Source: Cinclus cinclus
Taxonomy: Eukaryota > Chordata > Aves > Passeriformes > Cinclidae
Assembly (NCBI RefSeq): GCF_963662255.1
Contig: NC_085059.1
Location: 9,395,234-9,459,233 of the forward strand
Length of the DNA stretch: 64,000 nucleotides
Direction of reading: 5' to 3'
The notes beneath the pieces were generated by a model. The model was given only the letters and a program-made list of their open reading frames with translations, was not told the origin of the DNA and did no database searches. Below, piece by piece: positions 1 through 10,400 of the stretch (its first letter is position 1; the number at the start of each line of letters is the position of its first letter). The position numbers and the translations under genes were made by a program.

Positions 1-145
1 ACGAAGACTGTATATTGCCATGCTTACCCCATTATGGGATCTTTGGAGATTGTTCCATACAGTGTATGGTTTATCCTTTTGTCAGTGCTTATTAAAATTG
101 CCTTTTGTGCAACCTCTGTTGATCCCTCTTCTTCCGTCAGCAGCA
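1..145 (+). repeat. 5' LTR, 3' portion only
   Basis: The sequence matches the distal part of the 3' LTR beginning near 7317, with shared blocks such as AGATTGTT and ATACAGTGTATGG. It ends in CA just before the primer binding site. The U3 part with promoter and poly(A) signal lies left of the window; the equivalents can be seen in the 3' LTR. Confidence 0.85.
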
Positions 146-147
146 AA

Positions 148-165
148 TGGCACCCGAACAGGGAC
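148..165 (+). other. Retroviral primer binding site, tRNA-Lys type
   Basis: TGGCACCCGAACAGGGAC lies two bases after the LTR end. It differs by one base (A for G at position 5) from the complement of the 3' end of tRNA-Lys(UUU) used by many beta- and lentiviruses. The substitution is a G-to-A change at a CpG-type site. Confidence 0.85.
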
Positions 166-378
166 CTTAGTTTTATAATGTCTGGCTGTGGGCCATATCC
201 TGGGCAGCAACCTTAGTTTTATAAGGATACCAACTGCAGGATTATTGGGTGGCTCCTCCCAACCAGCCGGCATTTGGCCCAGGAATTTAAGGACCACTGC
301 TGCTTGGACCAGGTGGACCAGTGGAAAAACAGGTGGATTTTTGTCTGGCCTGACGCCTCATCTGCAACGGGACTGTAG

Positions 379-384
379 GTGAGC
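379..384 (+). promoter_or_regulatory. Probable retroviral 5' splice donor in the leader
   Basis: AG|GTGAGC (cut after 378) fits the vertebrate donor consensus. It lies between the PBS and the gag start at 401, where the donor for spliced env mRNA is usually found. This is inferred from sequence and position only. Confidence 0.5.
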
Positions 385-400
385 TTGGGGAGAACTAACC

Positions 401-2207
401 ATGGCACAGGGGATGTCCGTGGAAAAGAGAAGTGTATGTGGATGGTTTAAAGCACTTTTAATTGAGTATGATAAGAAACTGCCAAAAAAAGGACCTTAAA
501 TTGATAGTAAAGTGGATTTACCATAACTTCGCTAACACTGAGGCTGCTACCATTTTTACTGTTAACTGTTGCGACTCTGTGGGTGTTAGGCTCTACCATC
601 TCACAACTAAAAGAGAACCTGTAGTTCCCCATATGCTTCCAGCCTTTTGCATGATCTTAGAAACATTGAAATTGTAAGCCAAGCTTTGTGATTCTGGGAC
701 TCTGGCAACCTTTGATCACCCCAAGGCAGCACAGTCCTCTACTCTTTGCTCTGTGACTTCTGTGCATAGGATATGGGATGGAACCTGCCACATGACACAG
801 ATGAGCAACTGTCCTTCTGCCATCTTGTGTCCTCTTCCTCCTTCTCCTCCTTTAGCCCAGGATGGTGATGAACACACCGTCTTGGACACTCCCTGTCATT
901 CCACATCTTCCTCCTTCCTCTACCAGCTGCCATTTCCCCGCATCATCCTCCACCCCTTCACTTTGGGCCACACCCTTTCCATGGGAACCGGAACCACAGC
1001 CCTGAATCCAAAAGCACCCCGCGCAACATGATGGTGCCCGTGCGGTTGATACCAAAGCTGATTAAACACCATTGCTGCTACTCTGCCAACAATAACATTG
1101 TTGTTGAGCTATTCCTCCTCAGAAGAAGAAAACTTAAGTCCTCCTGGATCTGATGAACCTCCACCTAACCCCTCGGATCCCAGAGACCCCTGTGAGAATA
1201 TCTGGACAACTGCAATTAAGGAGGGGGATTGGGAAGTGGCATCAAAATTCATGGTAGCTCTGGTTCGGTATAGAAGGGTGGAGTGAATCTGAGATGGGAA
1301 CGATTGACATATGGGGAAATAAAGGAACTATGTAAAGCAGCAAAAGACTATGGGAGGGAATCACCATACTTCAACAACTTTGTTTGTGCCACCTTCACCA
1401 CTCATGTTTTAACACCTCATGACTTAAAGTATGTAATGATGGCGTTTTTATCCCCAACACAATACACCTTGTGGAAAAGGGGAATAGAAAAGATTATTGA
1501 ATCAATTGCTACTAGATTATGCTAGAGATCAAACATGGGCAACATTAACAATTAACCATCTCTTGGGAGAAGGAGCACAACGTCAACCTGTTGACCAGGC
1601 TGCAGATCTCCCAAGGCAAGTACTAAGTGACATAAAAGATGTGGCAAGGAAAGTGTTTATGGAAGTGCCTGATGGTAATACACCTGCACTGGATTTTGCT
1701 GATATAAATCAAGGGCCCAATTAACCTTATATGCAGTTCATTGATTGTCTTAAACAAGCCCTTGAGAAACAAGTCACCCAAGGAAGGGCTGAACATGAAT
1801 TAATGAAAAAAATGGTGGTGTCTAAAGCAAATCCTGAATGTAAAAAGGCATTGCATGCCCTTCCACCAGAACCTGAGCCAGCACTAATGCAGAGGATTGA
1901 GTCTGGTAACCACTTCGGAACATCAGAGCACTCTGCCATCTTGAAGGCACAAGCTGTAGGACAAGGGATTGCTGAGGCTCTAGCTGCCATGGAAATTAAT
2001 TCTCAAGGGCTGGAACAACAAGGTTCTGGCCCATGTTATGAATGTGGCAAATGTGGACACTTTAGAAGAGACTGCCTTCAATGAGGAGCAAAACCTAAGG
2101 TTCCTACATGTCTTAGGTGTAAAAAAGGTTACCATCACACCAATCAGTGTCACTCAAAACATGGGGGTTATGGCAAACCGCCATTGGGAAACTTCAACAG
2201 AGTGTAG
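401..2207 (+). pseudogene. gag: ERV gag remnant (matrix, capsid, nucleocapsid)
   Basis: Gag would form the virion core. The ATG at 401 has a good context (AACCATGG). The matrix part changes frame at an A7 run (484-490), continues to a stop at 675-677, and is followed by a proline-rich stretch to a stop at 1029-1031. Capsid sequence resumes at about 1098, shifts frame near 1283 and again near 1500, and is cut by an in-frame TAA at 1722-1724 just inside the major homology region, which continues from 1725. The nucleocapsid has two CCHC zinc knuckles of CX2CX4HX4C spacing, at 2034-2075 and 2109-2150, separated by a TGA at 2082-2084. The frame ends at TAG 2205-2207. There are at least three frameshifts and several stops, so no full Gag can be made. 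Two knuckles and the capsid character point to a betaretrovirus-like lineage. Confidence 0.9.
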
Positions 2208-2277
2208 GATGGTCTCATGCAATGACACAAATACCCCAGCAATTTATGCCCGCAACCACTGGAGGCCAGGTAGCTGA

Positions 2278-3018
2278 GAGCTTCAACATCTTATCTCAGG
2301 GCTACCAGCAGCCTTACCTCCAGGAGCCAGGTTGGAGTTGACAAGTGCCAAGCAAATAATGTTTACTGATTTCTTTATACATGCTGTATCTACTAGTCAA
2401 CTTGGGCCCAAAAATCAGCCCTGTGAACTGCTGATTTTAGGGAATTGCAAGTCAAGGACTGAAGGATTCTTTGTGTTACCCTCTATGCTATCAGTGATAT
2501 CACAGCAAGAAATCACGGTGTTAACCATATATCCTGACCCACCTTGTTTTATCCCCCAAGGATTGATAATCGCTCAAGTAATTTTACTCCCCGAACAGGA
2601 CATCAACAGTACTTCAGAATCCTTGGTAATGTGGACCAAAACAATAAGTCATAATCTACCTCAGTTGACCTGTACACTGGAATTTAACACAAAAAGGATT
2701 TTCCTCACAGGATTCATAGAGACAAGTGTGGACATGACTGTCATCTCACAATCCAAGTGGCTTCTCAGCTGAACTCTTACGACTGCTCAGGAACGTTATC
2801 AGGGATTGAAGGTAACAGCGACAGCCTTAGGACTGTGCAGCTGATCAAGTCTGAGGGACAGGAAGGCTGTATTGCCACTACAAGACCTTTTGTGGTAAGA
2901 CTTTCCCATAGCTTTTTAGGGGAGAGACATTTTATCCCAGTGGTGGCTGCGACTTGGAGACAAATTCTTAACTGGGGCCATTGTACAGTGCAACACACTG
3001 AGACTAACCTGGAAAAGA
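2278..3018 (+). pseudogene. pro: ERV dUTPase-like and protease (pro) remnant
   Basis: The frame is open from 2278 to 2772, offset from gag as expected for a frameshift-expressed pro gene. The first part resembles the dUTPase-like domain that precedes protease in betaretroviruses, including a late segment ending in QVILLP (about 2573-2590), but I cannot see an intact dUTPase active site. The protease active-site region at about 2713-2736 reads FIETSVDM, so the family's catalytic Asp and the Gly two residues later are replaced (Glu and Ser). The frame stops at 2770-2772, and protease C-terminal sequence continues only after a shift. It is non-functional as it stands. The dUTPase call is less certain than the protease call. 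Confidence 0.7.
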
Positions 3019-3782
3019 GATAAACCTGTATGGATAGATCAATGGCCCCTTTCTGAAGGGAAATTTGTCATGGTTAAATCCCTAATACAAAAGCAAATCC
3101 AAATGTGACATATTGTGCCAAGTATAAGTCCATGGAACACATCTATTTTTGTTATCGAAAAGCAAAATAGAAACAAATGGTGACTTTTACAAGATCTGCA
3201 AAAAATCAATGAAATTATTGAAGATATGAGCACATTACAACCCAGCCTTCCTTCACCAGCCATGATTTCCAGGGAATGGAAGTTAATAGTTACTGACATA
3301 AGGGACTGCTTTTTTGACATATCACTTCACCCTAAGGATGCTCCAGGATTCTCCTTCTCGATCCCAAGCATCAAACTCCTCTTCAGTAGTACCACTAGAC
3401 GGTATTACCACAAGGAATGAAAACCAGTCGGACCACATGCCAATGGTTTGTGGCTAAAATTTTGGCTCCTGTTTGCCAAGATCATCCACAAACAATCATT
3501 TACCACTACATGGACAACATTCTTACTGCAGCAGAAAACAACTCGGCTCTAGATGCCATACTAAAGGCCACCACCACAGCTATTCAACAAGCAGGACTTC
3601 AAATCGCAGAACAAAAGATCCAACAAATACCACCATGGAAGTACTTGGGACTTAAGATCTTTTCCAAGACCATACAGCCACTGCCCTTGCAATTGAATGA
3701 GAATCTGCAGACAGTCCACGGTCTACAAAAATTGCTTGGGACCATCAGTTGGATTAGACCCCTACTTGAAATTACGGATTAA
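3019..3782 (+). pseudogene. pol: ERV reverse transcriptase remnant
   Basis: RT sequence is read in one frame from 3019, with stops at 3106-3108 and 3181-3183, to a stop at 3418-3420. It then continues in another frame from 3417 to a stop at 3780-3782. Motif A is visible as TDIRDCFFD (from 3292), with the metal-binding Asp codon at 3295. The catalytic box reads YMDN at 3507-3518: the second aspartate of the family motif is Asn here (AAC). The palm and connection pattern QQIPPWKYLGLKI follows and is typical of class II retroviruses. The stretch 3783-4185 holds connection-domain remnants broken in all frames. The enzyme would copy RNA to DNA in an intact virus; this copy cannot. Confidence 0.88.
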
Positions 3783-4185
3783 GATCCAACTCCACTGTTT
3801 GCCTTACTGAAAGGAGATCCTGTGTTAAATTCACCTAGACAGCTAACTGAGGAAACAAGAGATGCCTTAGACAAAGTATCCCAAGCCATTCAAATTCATT
3901 AGGCATACAGAGTAAATCCAAAATTGCCATTTTCATTTTTGTTAGCTATTTTGGGGAAGGGACCTCAACTTCATGCCTTAATTTTTCAGTGATCCTAAAT
4001 TATCAGACTCTTTGCTAATTCTAAGATGTGTCTTTTTACACATCAGCCTGGGAAAAACTATTACTATCAGACCAGAGATGATGGCTCAATTTATCATAAG
4101 AGGTAGGTCACATTAAATTTCCCTTGCAGGAAAATACTTTTTCACTATCTTTTCACCAGTAACTACTCTGTATTTAAGCGGGCTA

Positions 4186-4557
4186 TTGCAGCAATCAGAA
4201 CATTTGCAACTTGCTCTTGAGAATTTTCCTGGGCAAATTTTGATTCAACACCCTAAACACGAATTGCTACACTCATATTTTAATTTAATCCCCAAGCCAT
4301 TAAGAAGTGAGGTACCCCTCAATGCAATCACTGTCTTTACTGATGGATCAGGACGGTCCCACAAATCAGTTACAATCTGGCTAGATCCTGCTATGCATAC
4401 TTGGGAATCAGATTTTGAAACAGGAAAAGGCTCTCCTCAAATAGTTGAATTGGCAGCTGTTGTCACAGCTTTTTCAAAATTCACAGATCCTTTTAATTTA
4501 GTAACTAATTCTGCTTATGTTGCAGAAGTTTTGAAAGAGCTGAAAATTCTTTCCTAA
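4186..4557 (+). pseudogene. pol: ERV RNase H remnant
   Basis: The open segment encodes an RNase H domain, which would degrade RNA in RNA:DNA hybrids during reverse transcription. The first catalytic Asp is in FTDGSG (codon 4342-4344) and the Glu in IVELAAV. The third acidic position lies in VTNSAYV, with an Asn codon (AAT) at 4507-4509 where the family has Asp. The frame ends in a TAA at 4555-4557. The sequence 4558-4735 linking to integrase is broken in every frame, though a short piece around 4674-4710 (NRQADTLAM) still resembles the end of RNase H. Confidence 0.85.
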
Positions 4558-4735
4558 AGTCTGTTGTAAATGATCAGTTGCATGCTTTGCTTAATTTTTG
4601 TTCTTTTCTGAAGACAGCATTCTTATTTTATTATGCACATACGTTCTCACACCTTACTACCAGCATTTCTGTCAGAAGGAAATAGACAAGCTGACACCCT
4701 CGCAATGACTATACAAGACCACACTTCCAAACATC

Positions 4736-5311
4736 TTTGAACAGGCAGGACTCAGTCACTCATTTTTCCATCAAAATGCTCCTGCACTAGCATGTATGTT
4801 TAACATTGCCAAAGACCAAGCTAAAGCAATTGTCACCACATGCCTTGATTGTCAAAAGTATTCTCTCCCCTCTATTGGGGTAGAAGTTAATCCTCAAGGG
4901 CTACACGGTCTTCAAATTTGGCAGAGTGATGTCACACATTATGCATCTTTTGGACGATTCAGCTATTAATACGTTTCTATTGAAAGCTTTTCAGGAGCAA
5001 TCTTTGCTTCAGCACACACTGGAGAGACAGCTAAAGATGCCGTTAAACATTTCTTACAGATATTTTCAACATTAGGCATACCTCATGACATAAAAACAGA
5101 TAACAAATCAGCCTATGTTTCTCAAAAGATGCAACAATTCTTCAATTTAAGGGGAATGAAACACACCACAGGTATTCCTCACTCCCCCACAGGGCAATCA
5201 ATCAATGAGAGAGCCCATGGATCTCTCAAACACCTACTGAAAAAACAGAAAGGGGGAGTAGAGACACTGTCCACAGTAGAGAGGCTTGCCAAATACATTA
5301 TATGTATTTAA
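4736..5311 (+). pseudogene. pol: ERV integrase remnant with DDE motif still present
   Basis: Integrase would join viral DNA to the host chromosome. One frame runs from 4736 to 5311 with a single internal TAA at 4967-4969. The N-terminal zinc domain shows an HX3H pair (HSFFH) followed by CLDC (4841-4852). In the catalytic core the acidic residues are at 4928-4930 (Asp in QSDVTH), 5099-5101 (Asp in KTDN) and 5207-5209 (Glu in INERAH). Exactly 35 residues lie between the second Asp and the Glu, the canonical D,D(35)E spacing. The frame ends soon after the core, at 5309-5311. It is the best preserved part of pol here, but the internal stop and missing C-terminal domain make it a pseudogene. Confidence 0.9.
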
Positions 5312-5339
5312 TTTTTTGAATAATTCCTTCATGTGACAC

Positions 5340-5657
5340 AACCACTGGAGTCTTCAACTAGCTCTTTTAGAACACCAGCAGTCACACCAAGGTGTGAGGA
5401 ACAACTTCAGGATAAATTCACCAAGAGCTGAACTTCAGAGGCTCTACAGTGGGATTAGCTTTACCAGCATCAGAGAAAAGTAAGAGTCAACAGATGCCCT
5501 CCACCTGATATTCCAGAAGGTCGCTTAATCCAGAGATTCAGAAGTGAAAGAGAAAGAGAGCAGGTCTCCAGTGGCTTCTATATAGGCCAAAACCAGTGGG
5601 TGGGTACAAAGAGCCAGCCAATGGGATAACCTTAGGGGAGGAGTGAGAGGAGTGGTT
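5340..5657 (-). repeat. Promoter-like segment, possible nested LTR fragment
   Basis: This piece between integrase and the CR1 insertion does not read as env or integrase in any frame. On the - strand it has a CCCATTGGCT box (CCAAT complement at 5618-5622) and a TATATAG box at 5579-5584, about 36 bases apart, a spacing usual for LTR promoters. No poly(A) signal or clear termini were found. It may instead be env sequence too decayed to recognise. Confidence 0.3.
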
Positions 5658-6370
5658 TCACAGAATCACAGAATGACTAGGTTGGAAGAGACCTTCAAGA
5701 TAATTGAGTCCAATCCATGTCCCAACACCTCAACTAGACCATGGCACCAAGTGCCGTATCCAGTCTTTTTTTAAACACGTCTAGGATGGTGACTTTACCA
5801 CCTCCCTGGGCAGACCATCCAAGTATTTTATCACTCTTTCCGTGAAAATTTTTTTCTTAGTATCCAATCTAATTTTCCCTTGATGCTACTTGAGACTGTG
5901 TCCCCTTGCTCTGTTAGGTGCTGCCTGGAGAAAGAGACCAACCCCACCTGACTACAGCCACCTTTCAGGAAGTTGTAGAGAGTGATAAGGTCACCTCTGA
6001 GTCGCCTTTTCTCCAGGCTAAACAACCCCAGCTCCCTCAGTCATTCCTCATAGGACTTGTGTTCCAAGTCCCTCATGAGCCTTGTTGCCCTTCTCTGAAC
6101 ACACTCAAGCATCTCAATGTCCTTCTTAAACTGAGGGGCCCAGAACTGGACACAACACTCAAGGTGTGGCCTCACCAGTGCTGAGTGCTGGGGAAGAATG
6201 ACCTCCCTGCTCCTGCTGGCCACACCATTCCTGATCCAGGCCAGGATGACGTTGGCCTTCTTGGCCACCAGGGCACACTGCTGGCTCACGTTCAGTCGGC
6301 TGTCAACCAGTTCCCCCGAGTCCCTTCTGCCTGGACATTGTCCAGCCAACCCTGCAGTTGCCACCAGGAA
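5657..6370 (-). mobile_element. CR1 LINE, 5'-truncated, antisense inside the ERV
   Basis: The left edge, TCACAGAATCACAGAATG (from 5658), is the reverse complement of the CR1 3' tail with its ATTCTGTG-type repeats, so the element lies on the - strand. The - strand reads as the C-terminal part of the CR1 reverse transcriptase: a segment around 6041-6330 contains [22 protein letters not shown] and [10 protein letters not shown]. It continues after a shift at 5831-6025 with [13 protein letters not shown]. The 5' end is truncated near 6370, as is usual for CR1. Because it splits the provirus, it inserted after the ERV. Confidence 0.92.
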
Positions 6371-6463
6371 TGTCATTCCATCACACATTAAAGGTGCACC
6401 ATGTAGCTTGGGGAGACTTACTCTACTCGTACCCAACATCATGCTAATTCGCAGTAGAGAAAT

Positions 6464-6977
6464 TTGAGAAAAATAATTATTCATCAATTTGAATCAGAAT
6501 GTAAAGATGAGGCTATTTACTGGAACAAAGGAAAAAGAGTTGCAGCATCCATATTGGGACCTTGGGTTGCTGCAGCAAAAGCACTAAAGCAATTGGAGAG
6601 TTTAGAGTGTTGGCTGAGCAAGCAAATCAATGCTATGTCCCTTGCACTAAGTGGTCTGTTAACAGATGTTGATAGTGTTAGGCATGCCACTGCAGAACAG
6701 GGTTGCTATTGATTTTCTGCTGCTGGGACAAAGGCATGGATGCCAAGACTTTGAAGGATTATGTTGCATGGATTTATCCAATCATAGTGAATCCATACAT
6801 TGGAGCATCCAACTGTTAAAGGATGAAGTTAAAAGGCTACAAGTTAAAGATAATGTGGACTGGTTAAATAAACTGTTCAGGAAATGGGTTTTATCTGGAT
6901 GGGGGTTATCCTTGGTCAAAACGGGGTTTTTGATTCTTGTAGTGATTATAGTTATGTTGTTAGTGTACTCATGTTAG
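6464..6977 (+). pseudogene. env: ERV env transmembrane subunit remnant
   Basis: Only the TM half of Env is recognisable; the surface subunit is missing or unreadable on both sides of the CR1 insertion. A basic pair followed by a hydrophobic fusion-peptide-like stretch lies at about 6527-6580. A heptad-like helical region follows to about 6700. The frame then changes by one base near 6680. The second frame carries a CX6CC motif (CQDFEGLCC), a further helical region and a hydrophobic anchor (about 6912-6974), with a TAG at 6975-6977. CX6CC is a hallmark of alpha-, gamma- and some chimeric betaretroviral TMs. The surrounding residues look most like avian alpharetroviruses to me. The frameshift and absent surface subunit mean no functional Env. 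Confidence 0.85.
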
Positions 6978-7031
6978 ATAAATTGTTGAAGGCTTTGCTG
7001 AAGTCTTTACAGTCGGTATTTATTGCTCAAC

Positions 7032-7044
7032 AGAAGGGGGGAGA
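7032..7044 (+). other. Polypurine tract
   Basis: A run of 13 purines (AGAAGGGGGGAGA) lies directly before the TG that opens the 3' LTR. This is the usual plus-strand priming site of retroviruses. Confidence 0.85.
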
Positions 7045-7490
7045 TGTGGGAGTTGGGTGACTGGGGATGGAGGGTGGATTGGCCCTGGTTGACAGTGAAG
7101 TAAGCATCTATTTAAGACCGTGGGAAATGAGATGCTAAGAAGGGAGGCATCTGGATAGATTGTGAAGAGAAGAATAGAATTGTGGGAACAGTTATGTTAA
7201 TGTGGTAATGCCAAATTAGGTAATGTTCTTAGTTCTTGTTAATGATTGGTTAGCAACACTTTACAAATAAAGAAGCATAATTGTTCATTGGTTCACTGCC
7301 CTCTGGCAGCGCTGTAACAAAGTCTATATATTGTCATGCTTACTGCATTACGGAGTCTTCAGAGATTGTTCTATACAGTGTATGGCTTATCTTTTGTTCT
7401 CATGTTGAATCTTCATTAAGATTTCATCAAAATCCATTAGAATATTCCTTGCTTAGTAACTGCAACAATAGCTGTTCTTCCTGGGGCCCA
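7045..7490 (+). repeat. 3' LTR of the ERV
   Basis: It begins TGTGGGAG right after the polypurine tract and aligns to window positions 1-145 from 7317 on. A TATA-like TATTTAA lies at 7109-7115 and a poly(A) signal AATAAA at 7266-7271. The distal end is set near CA at 7490 because TGCAAC and TTCTTCC blocks there align with the end of the 5' LTR. The copy has about 30 extra bases compared with the 5' LTR. The right edge is good to about 20 bases. Confidence 0.8.
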
Positions 7491-10400
7491 TAAAGACTGA
7501 GGTTCTTGAGGAGCTCAAATGCAGCCTACTAAGAAAAAGCTGATCAGTGTTTATTATATTTATTCTTTTTTCCCCCCATTTTTCTTGAATGGCCTGACAA
7601 GCTATTTCTGTTACATTTTAGCTTTTGCAGTATATACGTGCAATTATGTTTTTAGGCTCTCTTAAAAATGAGGAAACTGAGGTCTCAGGCAAGGAATTTG
7701 ATTTTGTGATGGGAACCTGACCATCAGTTTTTAGCTTGTGATATTTAATACTTATGGAATGCAATTCACAGAGAAAAGCAGGAGGTTTAGTGTTTGGAAA
7801 TATTTCTTATATTATATATGGTAACGTTTACAGTAGTATATGGAGTTAGCAAACCCAGCAAGACTTGTGCAGTGAGCACCATAAAATTTGGTTTGATGAT
7901 GAATAAAACATAAATAAGTAAGATAGAATACATAGGGCATTTTCATCTCTATGGGAGGTATGAAATAAATGTCTTTCCAAAGTTGGAAAAAGTCAATATA
8001 TTTTTGAGGACTGAAAATATGGTGTGGTTGATCTCTCAGGTTCTTTATCCTGTCTGTCTTGTGGTATCCCAAGATTCTGGTCTCTAACCTGAGGTCTGAG
8101 AATGAGAAGTTTGGGCCTTTAATCCAGCAGCTAAAAAACTAGCTGATTTTGAGAGCTGTTAGTCATCCTCTGGGCTATTTTGAAGCTATATTCCTCATGC
8201 CAGTTTGCAAATTGTTCATCTGTATCTAACTTATCTCACTTGTCTGCCAGGCTGTCATGATGTCTTAATATAGACCAATAATTTAAAATTCACATAGGTG
8301 GATGAAAGCAGTGTATAATCAAGCAAGAATTTAAGTTGTTAAGAAAGGACAGTGTTGTTAGACACAATAAAATAATGTCAAATGGAAAGAAGAGGTTGTT
8401 TATTAATAGAGAAATTTTCCATCACTGTTTCTTACTACATATGGATATTTCTTTCAAAAGTAATTAAATAATTATAATCTACTGTTAATACTGCACATTC
8501 TTTTTCCAAAGAAAACATTGAGAAGGCAAACATTTGCAGAGACAAAAATATTTTACCTCTACTACAAGGAAGAAGAGTTTGTGATCTGGAGTGGGATGTT
8601 TAGTTCAGAGAAAGGCACCAGCTAATAGCACCCATAATAAAGCATATTCTCTTGAAGGTGTTCAGTTAACCAGCCTTCATGAATGTCTCTTTAAGTCGGT
8701 CTCTTCTTTGTTGTAAACTTTGAGAGCTTTTGCTTTCTGATGGTGGTGGTGTGCTAATGAGAGCTAGCTGCAGGGAAGTGTTCTGAGAGAAGGGTATTGG
8801 GAAACAAACTTCCATCATGTAGCTAGTTTTTACTGTGCGCAGCAATTAAAACTGCTTTAATCCAGAGGTTAACAAGAAGGAAAAATCCCCCAAAACCTTC
8901 AACTTGCCATCATATTTCAAGGTGCCAAGAGAAAAAAAAGGCTCCTCCTATTTCACATGAAGGTTCTAAATCCAGTTCTTTGGGGTCTGAAAAGTCTGAG
9001 CTGAATTCAAAACCCAAAGCTTTTACTACAGAAGAGGTGAAAAATATTGGGACAGCTATTAATATCCTGTGACTCGAGTGCTAAATGACTTCTGGTTTGG
9101 CGTTTTTAGATATGGCAGACATTTAAAAAATAAGCACTGCCAAGGTCTAATTTTTGCAAACTAATTACAGCTGTTGAAGTTGAAGCTCAAGAAGTGTGAA
9201 GTGCCTTCAAGAATTGCAATTCCCTGGAGATGTGATTAGCTCACAGTCGCCACGCTGGTAGATCTGTTTGGAGCCTTCTTGTGTAAGAAAAACAGACAGG
9301 ATTGACAGATAAACCTTGGTTTTATCTGAGTTTTAAATTTTCACAGGCTGATTCTTGTGTAGAAAGTTGTGCAGAAATTTCAGCTATTTACCTGGAAAGT
9401 GGGATACAGTATTCTACAGTGCTGTATACAGAAATATACATCAGTGATTGTGATTGTGTTCAATCCTTGGCTGATAAGAGAACGTAAGGGCAGTAGCCTT
9501 TTAATGCAAGCCTGTGCTTCTGCCAGTGTGAACTATGTATTGACCTATCTCTTTGTGCATAATGCTCCTGTGTAGATGCTTGTTTTGCCTGTGGACTGGA
9601 GTTTGCAAGCACTTGCCCTGGGGTTTTGTATTTGTGTGGGTCTTTTAGTGTGTTTTTTAAGTTGCAATCTTTTAGCATACAGTAAAAGAACATTCAGGGT
9701 GAGGAGAGCATAGAACTATGCTATTTACCCTGTCAGACTTACTCTTCAAACTGTTACAAAGGCAGGAAGCTTCTGAGCTGAAGGCCTCCTCACATGGGGC
9801 ACTGATTGCATTTCTGAATTACTGATCATAAAGCCTGCATACTGATAAGAATTTATCCCAGCACAGTTACTAAGTATGTGCAGATTCTTCTATCTTCTGT
9901 CTAGAAGGAGGAGATATTTGCAATGAAGCAAATTACTAGTATTCCATATAGAAGGAATAAAAATGCAGCATGAGAGGAAGCTAGGAGATTTCAGAGATGA
10001 TAAGAGACTGTAATTTCACTTTGAGTCATTGCACTAGGAGCTTGCTGAATTTTTTTTCTCCTTGTTGCTAGCCTTGCAAGTAGGTGGGATTTAACATGAG
10101 CTTAGAAAAGCTTGAGAACAATTCTTTTACCTTCCTGGAATTTATCTGGTGTCTGAGTTGGAAGACACAGGTGTGTGAGAAGAATGGGTCCATGGTTAGA
10201 GAAAAATAAAGAGGACTGTGTCAGGGATAAAGGTAATGATCTCCTTTATCTGGCTTTTCATTTTTTCAAGATATTTTCTATTGGTTAAGCAAGACAACCT
10301 ATCAGACTTCAAAACTTATTAGAAAAATCTTTGAGGGCTTTTTGCTTGCTGCACAGTGCTAATGTGTTTTAGAGCTGTTAACTATCTTGGTTTTGAGTTA

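Larger units (their letters stand above)
1..7490 (+). mobile_element. Endogenous retrovirus, class II gag-pol with alpharetrovirus-like env TM, decayed
   Basis: The order is partial 5' LTR, primer binding site, leader, gag, protease region, RT, RNase H, integrase, env TM, polypurine tract and 3' LTR, all on the + strand. The window starts inside the 5' LTR, so the left end and its target duplication are missing. Position 1 aligns with 7317 in the 3' LTR. Over the roughly 85 alignable bases I count about 13 substitutions (about 15%), plus indels beyond, so the insertion is old. Gag and pol motifs are betaretrovirus-like (two zinc knuckles, tRNA-Lys PBS), while the TM has a CX6CC motif as in alpha- and gammaretroviruses. 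All genes carry stops or frameshifts. A CR1 LINE interrupts the pol-env interval in antisense. Family assignment is from recognition of motifs, not from a search. Confidence 0.95.
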
